In this document: positions 17,398-26,944 of the stretch, in pieces
Position numbering within the stretch: the stretch's first letter is position 1
How the letters are laid out: each line of letters starts with the position of its first letter
Assembly: GCA_026126345.1 (NCBI GenBank)
Contig: JAHCJH010000004.1
Span: 1-53,706 of the forward strand
DNA length: 53,706 nt
Direction of reading: 5' to 3'
Source of the DNA: Phycisphaeraceae bacterium
Lineage (GTDB): Bacteria; Planctomycetota; Phycisphaerae; Phycisphaerales; UBA1924
Position numbers and translations under genes: made by a program
Notes under the pieces: model-generated
Database searches by the model: none
What the model was told of the DNA's origin: nothing
Seen by the model: only the letters and a program-made list of their open reading frames with translations

Positions 17398-18663
17398 ATG
17401 CTGTCACGTCGCTGGGCGTTGTCGATCGTCGTCGCCGGGTTGGGGCTGGTGGCGGGTGCGGGCGGGTGCGAGAAGAAATCCGAGGCGCCCAAGGGGCCCG
17501 CTCCGGCCGCCAAGACTCCCGATTCGGGTTCCAAGGCGGGGACAGAGGCTCCCAAGGCCGGCGGCGCCGCCGCCGACAAGGCGCCGCCTTCCGGCACGGG
17601 TCCGATCCTGATCGGGCACTACGGCTCGCTCACAGGCAGCGAGGCGACGTTCGGCAAGAGCACCAGCGAGGGCATCCGCCTGGCGATCAAGGAGTTCAAC
17701 GCCGCCGGCGGCCTCAACGGCCGGATGGTGGAGGTGAAGGAATACGACACCAAGGGAGACGCCAAGGAGGCCAAGCTCGCGGTGGAGCGCCTGGTCAAGA
17801 GCGACGGCGTGGTGGCGGTGCTGGGCGAGGTGGCCAGCGGCCTGAGCCTGGCCGGCGGGCCGGTCTGCCAGGAGGCGGGAGTCCCGATGATCTCGCCCAG
17901 CAGCACCAACCCGCGGGTGACCAAGATCGGCGACATGATCTTCCGCGTCTGCTTCATCGACCCGTTCCAAGGCTTCGTCGGCGCCAAGTTTGCCCGCGAG
18001 AATCTCAAGGCCGCCAAGGCCGCGATGCTGTACGACCAGAAGGCGCCGTACTCCGTGGGCCTGGCTCAGGAATTCAAAAAGGCCTTCGAGAAGCTCGGCG
18101 GGCAGGTCGTCGCCGAGCAGACCTACAACGGCGGCGACCAGGATTTCACGGCCCAGCTCACCAGCATCCGCGGCGGCAAGCCCGACGTCATCTACGTCCC
18201 CGGCTACTACACCGACATCGGCAACATCGCCCTGCAGACCCGCAAGCTGAACATCAGCGCCCCGTTGCTCGGCGGCGACGGGTGGGACAGCGAGGAGCTC
18301 GGCAAGATCGCCGGCGACGCCATCAAGGGCTCGTTCTATTCCAATCACTACGCGCCAGACCAGGCCGACGCCGCGGTCAAGGACTTCATCAAGCGCTACC
18401 AGGCCGAGTTCAACGGCAAGACGCCCGACGGGCTGGCGGCGCTGGGGTACGACGCGGCGTGCCTGCTGTTCGACGCGATGAAGCGGTCCAAGAGCCTCGG
18501 CGGGCGCGACCTGCGCGACGCGATCGCCGCGACCCGCGATTTCAAGGGCGTGACCGGTTCGATCACCATCGACGAGAACCGCGACGCCAAGAAGGGCGCG
18601 GTGATCGTGGAGATGGCCGGCAGCCCGCTGGGGCCGAAGTTCCGGGCGCAGATCAACCCGTAG
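17398..18663 (+). CDS. livJ: Branched-chain amino acid ABC transporter substrate-binding lipoprotein
   Basis: A 421-residue periplasmic binding protein of the Leu/Ile/Val (type I, LivJ/LivK) family, anchored as a lipoprotein: signal sequence with lipobox GAGGC (Cys24). A flexible Lys/Ala/Pro/Gly linker to about residue 65 leads to the domain, which starts PILIGHYGSLTGSEATFGKS. Seen also: IRLAIKEFNAAGGLNG, VAVLGEVASGLSLAGG and MISPSSTNPRVT, typical of the fold. The ligand could be another amino acid, amide or urea; the sequence does not decide. GGGAG seven bases upstream supports ATG 17398. A TAGAAT box lies at 17307-17312. First gene of the livJHMGF unit. Confidence 0.9.
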   Translation: MLSRRWALSIVVAGLGLVAGAGGCEKKSEAPKGPAPAAKTPDSGSKAGTEAPKAGGAAADKAPPSGTGPILIGHYGSLTGSEATFGKSTSEGIRLAIKEFNAAGGLNGRMVEVKEYDTKGDAKEAKLAVERLVKSDGVVAVLGEVASGLSLAGGPVCQEAGVPMISPSSTNPRVTKIGDMIFRVCFIDPFQGFVGAKFARENLKAAKAAMLYDQKAPYSVGLAQEFKKAFEKLGGQVVAEQTYNGGDQDFTAQLTSIRGGKPDVIYVPGYYTDIGNIALQTRKLNISAPLLGGDGWDSEELGKIAGDAIKGSFYSNHYAPDQADAAVKDFIKRYQAEFNGKTPDGLAALGYDAACLLFDAMKRSKSLGGRDLRDAIAATRDFKGVTGSITIDENRDAKKGAVIVEMAGSPLGPKFRAQINP

Positions 18664-18710
18664 CGGTGGCCGGTGCGGAACGTCAGCGCGGTTGCTAGAC
18701 TGCCCGCCCT

Positions 18711-19712
18711 GTGGCCGATTTCCTTCAGATTCTCGTCACCGCGGTGGCCGTGGGGAGCCTGTACGCGCTCATCGCCCTCGGCTACACGATGGTGTACGGG
18801 ATCCTGAAGTTCATCAACTTCGCGCACTCGGACGTCTTCGTGCTCGGGGCGTGGACGGGGTTCACCGCCTCGACGCTGCTCATCTCGCGGTTCTCGATCT
18901 CCGGCCCGCCGCCGCTGTGGCTGGGGCCGCTGGTGCTGGTGACGGCGATGGTGGTGTGCGGGCTGGTGGGGTTCACGATCGAGCGGCTCGCGTACAAGCC
19001 GCTGCGCAAGGCGCCGCGCCTCAACGTGCTGATCACGGCGATCGGCGTGTCGCTGCTGCTTCAGAACGTCGGCCAGTTGCAGTTCCCCATCGCGCCGGAC
19101 CTGGCCCTGCCGTTCGGCGCTTCGCCCAAGCGCATGCCCGAGCTGCTGCCCGACGCGGCGCTGCTCACCATGTCATTCGGCGACAACCAGGTCGTCATCG
19201 GACTGGTGGACGTCATCATCGTGGTCTCGGCGATCACCCTGATGCTGGCGCTGGAGGTGCTGGTCTACCGCACGCGCCTCGGCGCCGCCATGCGGGCCGT
19301 GAGCTTCAACACCGACAACGCCGCGCTCATGGGCATCCCGGTCGACCGCGTGATCTCCATCACGTTCGTCACCGGGGCGATGCTGGCGGCGGCGGCGGGG
19401 TTTCTCTACTCGATGAAGTACCCGGGCCTGAACCAGCCGGCGCACGAGGTGTGGGTGCTGCTGGGGCTCAAGGCGTTCGTGGCGGCGGTGGTGGGGGGCA
19501 TCGGCAACGTGCGCGGCGCGGTCCTGGGCGGGTTCCTGATCGCGCTGATCGAGTTCATGGGCCAGTTCGTGTGGGCCAGGACGCTCGATCAGTGGTTCAG
19601 TACGTCGATGGCCCCGACGCTGCGCGACGTCTACGTCTTCGCGGTGCTCATCATCGTGCTGCTGGTCAAGCCCACGGGCCTCTTGGGCACGCCGATCCGG
19701 GAGAAGGTCTGA
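18711..19712 (+). CDS. livH: Branched-chain amino acid ABC transporter permease LivH
   Basis: An inner-membrane permease of 333 residues with about eight helices. Seen: VGSLYALIALGYTMVYGILK and FINFAHSDVFVLGAW, the LivH signature, and near the C-terminus a LGLKAFVAAVVGGIGNVRGA block, the cytoplasmic loop that contacts the ATPases. GTG 18711 lies 47 bases after livJ; no ribosome site is visible and a TAGACT box ends nine bases before it, so a short-leader internal start is possible. Followed after 3 bases by livM. Confidence 0.93.
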   Translation: MADFLQILVTAVAVGSLYALIALGYTMVYGILKFINFAHSDVFVLGAWTGFTASTLLISRFSISGPPPLWLGPLVLVTAMVVCGLVGFTIERLAYKPLRKAPRLNVLITAIGVSLLLQNVGQLQFPIAPDLALPFGASPKRMPELLPDAALLTMSFGDNQVVIGLVDVIIVVSAITLMLALEVLVYRTRLGAAMRAVSFNTDNAALMGIPVDRVISITFVTGAMLAAAAGFLYSMKYPGLNQPAHEVWVLLGLKAFVAAVVGGIGNVRGAVLGGFLIALIEFMGQFVWARTLDQWFSTSMAPTLRDVYVFAVLIIVLLVKPTGLLGTPIREKV

Positions 19713-19715
19713 GCC

Positions 19716-21038
19716 ATGCAGAGCCTGGCCGACAATCTGGCCCATCAGCCGGCCCGGGGCGTGCGCGACCGAGTGCTGGCGCAGGCGCCCTGGGGGGTGG
19801 CCCTGCTCGTGGCCCTGGTGGTGCACTTCGTGCTGGGGCCCGTGCTCGGCCCGTACTGGTCTCAGGTCGCGACGCAGGCGGCCATCGCGGTCATGCTGGC
19901 CGTGTCGCTGAACATCGTCAACGGGTACACCGGGCAGTTCTCGATCGGCCACGCCGGGTTCGCAGCCGTCGGCGGGTTCACCGGCGCCGCCGTGTCGTAC
20001 TACGGGGCGCTGGCGCTCTGGGGCGGTGCGACCAAGCAAGAGGGGTTCCTGGTCCCGGGTGAGTGGCTGATGGTCGGCGGTTCGCTGCTCGGCGCCGTGC
20101 TGGCTGCGGGCTTGGGGTACATCGTGGGCCTTCCCGCGCTCCGCCTGCGGGGCGACTATCTGGCGATCGTCACGCTGGGGTTCGGCGAGATCGTCCGCGT
20201 GCTGCTGCAGATCTCAGGCCCGCAGCTCTTCGAGGCCGATGATCTGCGCTCCAGCGGCTTCAAGCAGTGGTTCCCGCCGCCCCTGGGCGGAGCTCAGGGC
20301 TTCACCGGCGTGCCCACGTACGCCAGCCTGTTCTGGGTCGGGCTGTTCGCGGCCCTGGTCTGCATCGTCGCCTACCGCATCAAGTTCTCCAGCCCCGGCC
20401 GGGCGCTGCTCTCGAGCCGCGAGGATGAGATCGCCGCGCGTGCCATGGGCGTGAATCTCGCCCGCTACAAAGTGCGGGCGTTCGTGCTGGCGGCGGCGCT
20501 GGCGGGCCTGGCCGGCGGGCTGTACGCGCACACGGGCGTGGTGATGCAGCCGCGCGAAGCGGGGTTCATCAAGTCGTTCGAGATCATCATCTTCGTGGTG
20601 CTGGGTGGCCTGGGCTCGATCTCCGGCGTGGTTCTGGCGGCGATCGGGTTGACGGTGCTCCCCGAGATCCTGCGCGACCCGCAGCGGTTGATCGAGGCGT
20701 GGGGGCTGCTCGCCGCCGTGGGTGTGCTCGCAACGGTCGGCGGCGTCGCGATGCGGCGTTCGGGTTCGCGCTGGGCTCCGCTCGCGGTCGGGCTGGGGGC
20801 AACGGCCCTGGGCCTGCTGGCCGTTGCGCTGGTCGCGTCGGGCGCCAACGCGCTGATGCGCAGCGCCACCGGCGACCCGCAGGCAAACATCGGCAAGTAC
20901 CGCATGATCTTCTACTCGCTCATGCTCATCGGCGCCATGCTCCTTCGGCCGCAGGGGCTCATGGGCGTGCGCGAAGTGTGGGACCATTTCCGGCGCGCCC
21001 GGCCCGCGCCAGGCAGGCCCGGGGGGGCGGCGACGTGA
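19716..21038 (+). CDS. livM: Branched-chain amino acid ABC transporter permease LivM
   Basis: The second inner-membrane permease, 440 residues. Seen: MLAVSLNIVNGYTGQFSIGH followed by AGFAAVGGFTGA, the LivM signature, LPALRLRGDYLAIVTLGFGE, and IFVVLGGLGSISGVVLAAI, the ATPase-contact loop. It is longer than many LivM because of additional helices near residues 320-380. GAGAAGG lies ten bases before the ATG. Its stop overlaps the GTG of livG in GTGA. Confidence 0.93.
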   Translation: MQSLADNLAHQPARGVRDRVLAQAPWGVALLVALVVHFVLGPVLGPYWSQVATQAAIAVMLAVSLNIVNGYTGQFSIGHAGFAAVGGFTGAAVSYYGALALWGGATKQEGFLVPGEWLMVGGSLLGAVLAAGLGYIVGLPALRLRGDYLAIVTLGFGEIVRVLLQISGPQLFEADDLRSSGFKQWFPPPLGGAQGFTGVPTYASLFWVGLFAALVCIVAYRIKFSSPGRALLSSREDEIAARAMGVNLARYKVRAFVLAAALAGLAGGLYAHTGVVMQPREAGFIKSFEIIIFVVLGGLGSISGVVLAAIGLTVLPEILRDPQRLIEAWGLLAAVGVLATVGGVAMRRSGSRWAPLAVGLGATALGLLAVALVASGANALMRSATGDPQANIGKYRMIFYSLMLIGAMLLRPQGLMGVREVWDHFRRARPAPGRPGGAAT

Positions 21039-21811
21039 GCGATGCGCTGCTCCAGGTCCGCGGGATCGGCATCAGCTTCGGCGGCCTCAAGGCCGTGCAG
21101 GACTTCTCGTTGTCGCTGCCGCGCGGCGGGCTGTACGGCCTGATCGGCCCCAACGGCGCGGGCAAGACCACCGCGTTCAACCTGCTGACGGGCGTGTACC
21201 AGGCGCAGTCGGGCACCGTCGAACTCGACGGCCGGCGGATCGAGCGGCTCAAGCCTCACGAGATCGCCCATGCCGGCCTCAGCCGCACGTTCCAGAACAT
21301 CCGCCTGTTCGGTGAGCTGAGCGTGCTGGACAACGTCATGCTCGCGTGCCACTGCCGGGGGCGGCACACGCTGCTCGGCACGGTGCTGCGTCTGAGCCGG
21401 TTCGTTCGCCAGGAGGCGGCGATGCGCCGGCGCGCGACATCGCTGCTCGAACTGTTCGGCCTGGCCCGCTTGGCCGACGAACAAGCCAAGAGCCTTCCCT
21501 ACGGCGACCAGCGTCGGCTGGAGATCTGCCGCGCCCTGGCCACCGAGCCCAAGGTGCTGCTGCTCGACGAGCCGGCGGCGGGGATGAACCCCAGCGAGAA
21601 GAAGTCGCTGGCGGCTTCGATCCGCGACATCCGCGACCGGTTCGCGATGACGATCCTGCTGATCGAGCACGACATGGGCCTGGTGATGGACATCTGCGAA
21701 CAGATCACGGTGCTGGACTACGGTGTGACGATCGCCCAGGGGCCGCCCCGGCAGGTTCAGCAGGACCCGCGCGTGATCGAGGCGTACCTCGGGGAGCCGG
21801 CCAAAGCCTGA
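21035..21811 (+). CDS. livG: Branched-chain amino acid ABC transporter ATPase LivG
   Basis: A 258-residue ATP-binding subunit. Seen: GISFGGLKAVQDFSL, Walker A GPNGAGKTT, LSRTFQNIRLFGELSVLDNV typical of LivG, Walker B VLLLDEPAAGMNP, and the switch His in LLIEHDMGLVMDIC. The ABC signature is altered: the usual LSYGxQR reads LPYGDQRRLE. The start is set at GTG 21035 by the GTGA overlap with livM, which puts the family N-terminus in frame. Confidence 0.93.
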   Translation: MSDALLQVRGIGISFGGLKAVQDFSLSLPRGGLYGLIGPNGAGKTTAFNLLTGVYQAQSGTVELDGRRIERLKPHEIAHAGLSRTFQNIRLFGELSVLDNVMLACHCRGRHTLLGTVLRLSRFVRQEAAMRRRATSLLELFGLARLADEQAKSLPYGDQRRLEICRALATEPKVLLLDEPAAGMNPSEKKSLAASIRDIRDRFAMTILLIEHDMGLVMDICEQITVLDYGVTIAQGPPRQVQQDPRVIEAYLGEPAKA

Positions 21812-21844
21812 CCGCTCGGATCACCAAGCCACGGAATCAACCGC

Positions 21845-22558
21845 GTGCCACTGCTGGAAGTGAAGAACCTGAGCGTCGCTTACGGGGCCATCAAGGCCCT
21901 GCACGGGGTCGATCTGTCGGTCGAGCAGGGGCAGATCCTGACGCTCATCGGTTGCAACGGCGCGGGCAAGACGACGACGCTCCGCGCCATCTCCGGCATG
22001 GTCCGGCCCTCGGCCGGACAGGTGCTGCTCGATGGCAAGCCGGTCACCGGCCTCAAGCCCCACGAGATCGTCCGGCTGGGTATGAGCCACTGCCCTGAAG
22101 GTCGCGGCATTTTCGCGAATCTGACCGTCGACGAGAACCTCGCCCTCGGCGCGTTCATGCGCCGCGACCACGCCGCCGTCAACCAGGACCGCCAGCGCGT
22201 CTTCACGCTCTTCCCGCGTCTCAAGGAGCGTCTGAAACAGAACGCCGGCACGCTCTCCGGCGGCGAGCAGCAGATGCTCGCGATCGGCCGGGCGCTGCTG
22301 GCCCGACCGCGCTTGCTGCTGCTCGACGAGCCCAGCCTCGGCCTGGCGCCGCAGCTCGTGCAGACCATCTTCCGGATCATCACGGAAATCAACCAGCAGG
22401 GCGTGACCATCCTCCTGGTCGAGCAGAACGCCCACATGGCCCTCAACGTCGCGCACCGCGCCGTGGTGCTGGAGACCGGCGCCGTCGCCATGAGCGGAGA
22501 CGCCAAGGCTCTGGCCAGCAGCGACGAGGTGAAGAAGGCCTACCTGGGGCACGGCTGA
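21845..22558 (+). CDS. livF: Branched-chain amino acid ABC transporter ATPase LivF
   Basis: The second ATP-binding subunit, 237 residues, the usual LivF size. Seen: LLEVKNLSVAYGAIKALHGV, Walker A GCNGAGKTTT (Cys where most have Pro or Ala), the LivF string MSHCPEGRGIFANLTVDENL, ABC signature LSGGEQQML, Walker B LLLLDEPSLGLAP, and LLVEQNAHMALNVAHR. It starts at GTG 21845, 33 bases after livG. The next gene starts 2 bases after its stop. Confidence 0.93.
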   Translation: MPLLEVKNLSVAYGAIKALHGVDLSVEQGQILTLIGCNGAGKTTTLRAISGMVRPSAGQVLLDGKPVTGLKPHEIVRLGMSHCPEGRGIFANLTVDENLALGAFMRRDHAAVNQDRQRVFTLFPRLKERLKQNAGTLSGGEQQMLAIGRALLARPRLLLLDEPSLGLAPQLVQTIFRIITEINQQGVTILLVEQNAHMALNVAHRAVVLETGAVAMSGDAKALASSDEVKKAYLGHG

Positions 22559-22560
22559 CC

Positions 22561-23313
22561 GTGTGGAACGCGCAGGACATCGCCGACGCCGCGGCGGGGG
22601 CGATCGCACGCGAGGAAGCCCGACGCACCGCCGAGGGCTCGCCCTACGGGGTTGAATCGCTCGACGAGATCGCGCTGCACCCGGTCATCGAGTCCGCGCT
22701 GCGGGACTTGGGCTGCGGCGTGCTGCGCGAGCAGGTGTACCCGGCCGAATGGTCCGCGCGCCGGTCCGGGCGGGGGCGGCGCAAGCCTCTGCCCGAAGAA
22801 AGCGAGCGGCAACGGTGCGACTTCGTGCTGACGCCCCGGCCCGAACAGGCGCTGGCCGACCCGCTGCGCGAGCAGCGGGAAGCCAACGAATCCAGGCGGC
22901 GGGCCGCAGGCACCTTGTTCGAGCCCGTGGCCGAAGCCGCGCCGGTGCCCGCACACCCCGGCCTCCGGCCCGACGAGGTCTACTGGCTCGAGTGCAAGGT
23001 GGTCGGGCAGTTCGAGTACCACGCCGGCGTGCCCGGGCCCAACGGTTCGTATGCCTCGGTCCTGGTGCGGGGCGTCGGCGCCGATCTGCGCAAGATCCGC
23101 GACGACCCGTCCGTCGCCCGAGGCGGGGTGCTGCTGGTGCTCTTCGCGGCCGACGAATCGGTGGTGCGGGCCGATCTGGCCATCCTGCTGCACCGGCTCA
23201 TGGACAAGGACCTGCTCGTCCGCTCGCCGGCGATCGCGGGCGTGCCCGTTCCGGATCGCATCGGCAACGGCTGGGCCGCGGCGATCGTCATGGAGCCGAT
23301 GAGGTCGGGCTGA
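22561..23313 (+). CDS. PD-(D/E)XK nuclease-like protein, uncharacterised
   Basis: A 250-residue soluble protein of no named family. The arrangement of acidic residues fits a PD-(D/E)XK nuclease core: helix LHPVIESALRDLG with E44, then RCDFVLTP (D87), then YWLECKVVGQF with E144-x-K146 on a predicted strand, and later LRKIRDDP and GGVLLVLFAAD as the next helix and strand. Between them lies a charged insert (about 95-125). This is motif reading, not a proven homology. It starts at GTG 22561, 2 bases after livF, so it is co-transcribed with the transporter, but no functional link is evident. Its last 26 bases overlap the convergent lpxB gene. No methylase or restriction partner is nearby. Confidence 0.6.
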   Translation: MWNAQDIADAAAGAIAREEARRTAEGSPYGVESLDEIALHPVIESALRDLGCGVLREQVYPAEWSARRSGRGRRKPLPEESERQRCDFVLTPRPEQALADPLREQREANESRRRAAGTLFEPVAEAAPVPAHPGLRPDEVYWLECKVVGQFEYHAGVPGPNGSYASVLVRGVGADLRKIRDDPSVARGGVLLVLFAADESVVRADLAILLHRLMDKDLLVRSPAIAGVPVPDRIGNGWAAAIVMEPMRSG

Positions 23314-24574
23314 GCGGTTTGGTTTCGGGTGTGCCGGTCGCCAGGGGGTTGAACGACGCGGTGGTCGGCACGATGGGTGCCAGGCCGATGAGCTGCTCGA
23401 TGGCGTCGGCCGCCAGCGGCCCGGCGCGGTGGTGCTCGAACTTGCGGCAGAGCGCCGCAAGGGCCTCGCGCTGGTCGTCGGCAAAGCCGGGCTGGCGCAG
23501 CAGGCGGTAGACGCCCACGGCCAGGTCGCGCCCATCGCCGAAGTGGGGGACGAGCTCCGGAACGATGCGCCGCCCCATGACGACGTTGGGCAGGGTGAAC
23601 AGTTTGGTCGTGAAAATGAGCCGCCCGAAGAGCGCGAAGACGGGCCTCAGGATCTTGGGCAGGCGGTAGAACGTGACCATCGGCTTGACCTGCCGCGCCA
23701 CCTGCAGCGTGACCGTGCCGCTGGCGACCAGGGCCATGTCGCACCAGCGGATCACCGCGTCGGTCCCGCCGCAGACCACATCGAGCCCTTCCGGCCAGCC
23801 GCCCAGCGAGCCGGCGCGGGCACGGATCTCGCTCTCGACTTCGGGCTTCGTTACCGCCACCACCGCCGACACTGATGGGAAGTCCGCCCTGATGCGTCGC
23901 AGCGCGTCCAGAAGCGGCGGGAGCGAGCGCCGGATCTCGCTGGGGCGAGAGCCGGGCATGAGCGCGAGCTTGGGCGTGCCCCGCGGCAGGGCGGCGGCCA
24001 GGCGGTCCAGGGCCGCGGTGTCGAGCGGCTCGTTGAACAACGGGTGGCCGATGAAGCGCGCCGGCACGCGCCGTGAAACGAACCAGTCTTCCTCGAACGG
24101 CAGCACGCAGAGCACCAGATCGGTCAGGCGGCGGAGCTTGCGGATCCGTCCCTCGCGCCAGGCCCAGAGCTGCGGCGCCACCAGGTGGATCACGCGCGCG
24201 CCGCGGTCCTTGGCGAGCCGACAGATGGCGAAGTTGGCGTCCGGCGAATCGACCGGGATGTGCGCCGCGACCCGGTTGCGGTCGAGCCACTCCTCGATCC
24301 GCCGGTTGATCCGGATGTGTTCGATGATCTTGCCGATGCCCGGCAGGCCCATCACCGCGTCGTGGCCCGTGCGTTCGACGATGGTGGCGCCGGCCTTCTC
24401 CATCTTGGGGCCGCCCCAGGCGTAGATCGGCAGGTCCGGGTGCCGCCGCTTCAGCTCGGCGATGACGATCGACGCGTGGTCGTCTCCCGACGGCTCGAAG
24501 CTCGTGAACAGCACGCCCCGGCGCAGGGCCGACGCCCCCGTCGCGTCCGTCGTGTTGGTGCCCGGGCTCTTCAC
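23288..24574 (-). CDS. lpxB: Lipid-A-disaccharide synthase
   Basis: LpxB (GT19) joins UDP-diacylglucosamine and lipid X to make the lipid A disaccharide at the inner membrane. Seen: FTSFEPSGDDHASIVIAEL (LpxB normally has GEASGD here), YAWGGPKMEKAG, LVAPQLWAWREGRI, FEEDWF and FIGHPL, LALMPGSRPSEI, and MALVASGTVTLQVA. The 428 residues compare with about 380-400 for the family; the extra lies at the C-terminus. No ATG precedes the domain; GTG 24574 is the nearest plausible start and the choice is uncertain. Last gene of the priA-to-lpxB unit, 49 bases after the lipoprotein gene. Confidence 0.87.
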   Translation of the reverse strand: MKSPGTNTTDATGASALRRGVLFTSFEPSGDDHASIVIAELKRRHPDLPIYAWGGPKMEKAGATIVERTGHDAVMGLPGIGKIIEHIRINRRIEEWLDRNRVAAHIPVDSPDANFAICRLAKDRGARVIHLVAPQLWAWREGRIRKLRRLTDLVLCVLPFEEDWFVSRRVPARFIGHPLFNEPLDTAALDRLAAALPRGTPKLALMPGSRPSEIRRSLPPLLDALRRIRADFPSVSAVVAVTKPEVESEIRARAGSLGGWPEGLDVVCGGTDAVIRWCDMALVASGTVTLQVARQVKPMVTFYRLPKILRPVFALFGRLIFTTKLFTLPNVVMGRRIVPELVPHFGDGRDLAVGVYRLLRQPGFADDQREALAALCRKFEHHRAGPLAADAIEQLIGLAPIVPTTASFNPLATGTPETKPLSPTSSAP

Positions 24575-24623
24575 CGGCTCGATTGTTGCGCCCCGACGCG
24601 GGCCGGTCCGGCCGGCGCCGGCA

Positions 24624-25490
24624 TCAATTTCGGTCCCGCGGCTCGATGACGATGGTGACCGGCGTGCCGGCGCGCGGAACGATCCGCCGATCGGCGATCC
24701 ACTCCGGCTCCTGGGCCCCCGCGTCCGGCGAGATGACCTGCCGCCAGGCGATCGTCTCGGAGCCAAAGGTGCACAGGCCCACCAGCGTGCCGGCGCCGTC
24801 GCCCTCATACGCGTCCACCATCCGGCCGGTCGCCTGGTCCAGCCTCCACACCGATCGCGAACCCGCGAAGCAGAAGCCCCCCGGCAGCCGGACGCCGGGC
24901 TGGTCGGGCCGGGGCGCGCCGAACCGGCGACCGTCGCGCGCCGAAACGACCCACTCGTGCAGGTCGCACGTTCGCGAGGCTCCGTCCGGTGTAGTCCACC
25001 GCACGCGGACCGAGACCGAAGGCCCCGAAGGCTGCGTGACGATCGGCCCCCGATCGCCGAACTCGAACAGGCCGGGAGCTCCGGGCGACAGCCCGAGCAT
25101 CAGCAGCGACGCGTGCACGTGCGCCGCCTTGACGCGCGTGACCACCAACGATTCGTGCTCGCGGGTGTCCGACGTGCACACCATCAGCTCCAGGTACGCG
25201 TTCGGCGCATCGGGGTCGTGCGCATCGATCGGGACGACCCCGTCGAACTCGACCGTGCGCGCCGATAGATCCAGCCGCACCCCTGGCAACACCTCGCGAG
25301 GGCCCGCCGGCGGCGGTGCGGGCGGTTGTTCCCCCGCCGTCGGCGGCACCGCGGGCGACTGCGCGGCCGTCGGAACCGGGTGCATGTGATCGTCGGCCGC
25401 CGGTGCGGGCGCTGGCGCCTGGCCCGGGCCGGCACACCCGCCGATCATGACCGCCATGACCGCAGTCCAGATGGTCGCACGAATGTTCAC
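24624..25490 (-). CDS. YdjY-domain lipoprotein
   Basis: A 288-residue secreted lipoprotein: signal [19 protein letters not shown] with lipobox Cys19, then a Pro/Ala-rich spacer to about residue 65. The folded part has the features of the YdjY domain: [20 protein letters not shown] and [17 protein letters not shown] (families read HE-L and H-ALL-LG). Such proteins are frequent in planctomycetes; their function is unknown. The start is fixed by the GTGA overlap with the murD stop. Its place between murD and lpxB suggests an envelope role (inference). Confidence 0.78.
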   Translation of the reverse strand: MNIRATIWTAVMAVMIGGCAGPGQAPAPAPAADDHMHPVPTAAQSPAVPPTAGEQPPAPPPAGPREVLPGVRLDLSARTVEFDGVVPIDAHDPDAPNAYLELMVCTSDTREHESLVVTRVKAAHVHASLLMLGLSPGAPGLFEFGDRGPIVTQPSGPSVSVRVRWTTPDGASRTCDLHEWVVSARDGRRFGAPRPDQPGVRLPGGFCFAGSRSVWRLDQATGRMVDAYEGDGAGTLVGLCTFGSETIAWRQVISPDAGAQEPEWIADRRIVPRAGTPVTIVIEPRDRN

Positions 25491-26932
25491 GGCGATCGCT
25501 CCCGGTCGAGCGAACGCGCCAGCTCCGCGAACCGTCGCCCGCGTTCCTCGAAGTTGGTGAACTGATCCCAGGAGGCGCACGCCGGTGACAGCAGTACCAC
25601 GTCTCCCGGGCGCGCCGCCGCGGACGCCGCCGCGACCGCCCGGTCCAGTGCGGCGCACTCCTGCACGCTGGCCCCGCTGCGTCGCGCTTCGGCGGCGATG
25701 GTCGGTCCTGTGACGCCGATGGTGTAGACGCCCGCCAGGCCCGCCCCGGCCCGAGCGACCGGGGACAGGTCGCTCCCCTTGTCGTAGCCGCCGGCGATCA
25801 GATGGATGCGCCTCGGCCCGACCCCCGGCTCTTCCGCGAACGCCCGCACGGCCAGCAGCGCCGCCTCGGGCGTGGTGCACTTGCTGTCGTTGTAGTAGCG
25901 CACGCCGCCCCGTTCGCACACGAACGACAACCGATGGTCCAGCCCGGCGAAAGTCGCCAGCGATTCGGCCAGACGGCGGGCCAGGTCCGCCCCGCGCGGC
26001 TCGCCGGTGAAACGCTCCACCGCGCACGCCGCCGCCGCCACCGCCACACGGGCGTTCAGCCGGTTGTGCGCCCCGGGGATGTTCAGGCGCAGCCAGGACG
26101 ACACGTCCCACGGATCGCCGGCCGGATCGTCGGCCTGCAGCCGCACCACGCGCGCCCGCGGCGTGGGCCACTCGCGCAGGGCGGGGTTGAGCGCGGGATC
26201 GTCGGCGGTGACGAAATCGTCGCGATCGGGTCCGCGCTGGTGCGCCGCGATGACCGCCTTGCTCCGGGCGTAGTGCTCAAGGTCGCCGTGCCAGTCCAGG
26301 TGGTTGGGCGACAGGTTGGTCAGCACCGCGACGCGCGGCGAGAATCCGGCTGCGTCCGGCACCCCGGCCCCTGCGTCCAGCCAGTGCAACTGCGCCGAGG
26401 AGAGTTCCAGCACCACCGCGTCGCCGGGCCCGAACGACTCCACTTCATCGAGCAGCGAGCCGCCGATGTTGCCGCCCAATCGCGTGCTCAAGCCCGCCGC
26501 ACGAAGGCAATGCGCGATCATCGCGCTGGTGGTGGACTTCCCCGCCGAGCCGGTGATGCCGACGGTGCGCTCCGGGTTGGGGAGGCGTTCGACCGCCAGG
26601 CGAATCTCCGTCGTGATCGGCACGCCCGCATCGTGCGCCGCCTTGAGAAACCGATTGGCCCACGGCCGCGGCACCGCGGGGTTGGCGATCACCAGGTCCG
26701 CACCCGCGAAGTCTTCCTCGCGGTGCTCGCCCAGCCGAAGGCGAACGGCCCCGGCCGAGATCAGGTCGCCGATCGCGTCGACCGGCTCGGCCAGCTCGGC
26801 CTCCGGAACCAGGTCTGTCACCAGCACCCGAGCCCCCAGACGCGCCAGGTAGCGCGCAACCCCAACGCCGCCGCCGAAGCGGCCGAGGCCCATGACGGTG
26901 ACGCGGCGTCCTCGAAGGTGCGCGTGAATCAT
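25487..26932 (-). CDS. murD: UDP-N-acetylmuramoyl-L-alanine:D-glutamate ligase
   Basis: MurD adds D-glutamate to UDP-MurNAc-L-Ala in the cytoplasm with ATP. The 481-residue product shows [20 protein letters not shown] (the N-terminal nucleotide fold), the ATP loop [53 protein letters not shown], and [20 protein letters not shown], followed by [11 protein letters not shown]. It is slightly longer than the usual 440-450. It sits 12 bases after the D-amino-acid-transaminase-like gene, whose product could provide D-glutamate. No other mur genes are adjacent. Confidence 0.93.
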   Translation of the reverse strand: MIHAHLRGRRVTVMGLGRFGGGVGVARYLARLGARVLVTDLVPEAELAEPVDAIGDLISAGAVRLRLGEHREEDFAGADLVIANPAVPRPWANRFLKAAHDAGVPITTEIRLAVERLPNPERTVGITGSAGKSTTSAMIAHCLRAAGLSTRLGGNIGGSLLDEVESFGPGDAVVLELSSAQLHWLDAGAGVPDAAGFSPRVAVLTNLSPNHLDWHGDLEHYARSKAVIAAHQRGPDRDDFVTADDPALNPALREWPTPRARVVRLQADDPAGDPWDVSSWLRLNIPGAHNRLNARVAVAAAACAVERFTGEPRGADLARRLAESLATFAGLDHRLSFVCERGGVRYYNDSKCTTPEAALLAVRAFAEEPGVGPRRIHLIAGGYDKGSDLSPVARAGAGLAGVYTIGVTGPTIAAEARRSGASVQECAALDRAVAAASAAARPGDVVLLSPACASWDQFTNFEERGRRFAELARSLDRERSP

Positions 26933-26944
26933 GCGGGCGCGAGT

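Noticed and set aside
22561-23313. Restriction-modification or defence island
   Set aside because: Only a nuclease-like fold is suggested; no methylase, helicase, toxin or phage gene is near, and the gene sits in a transport operon.
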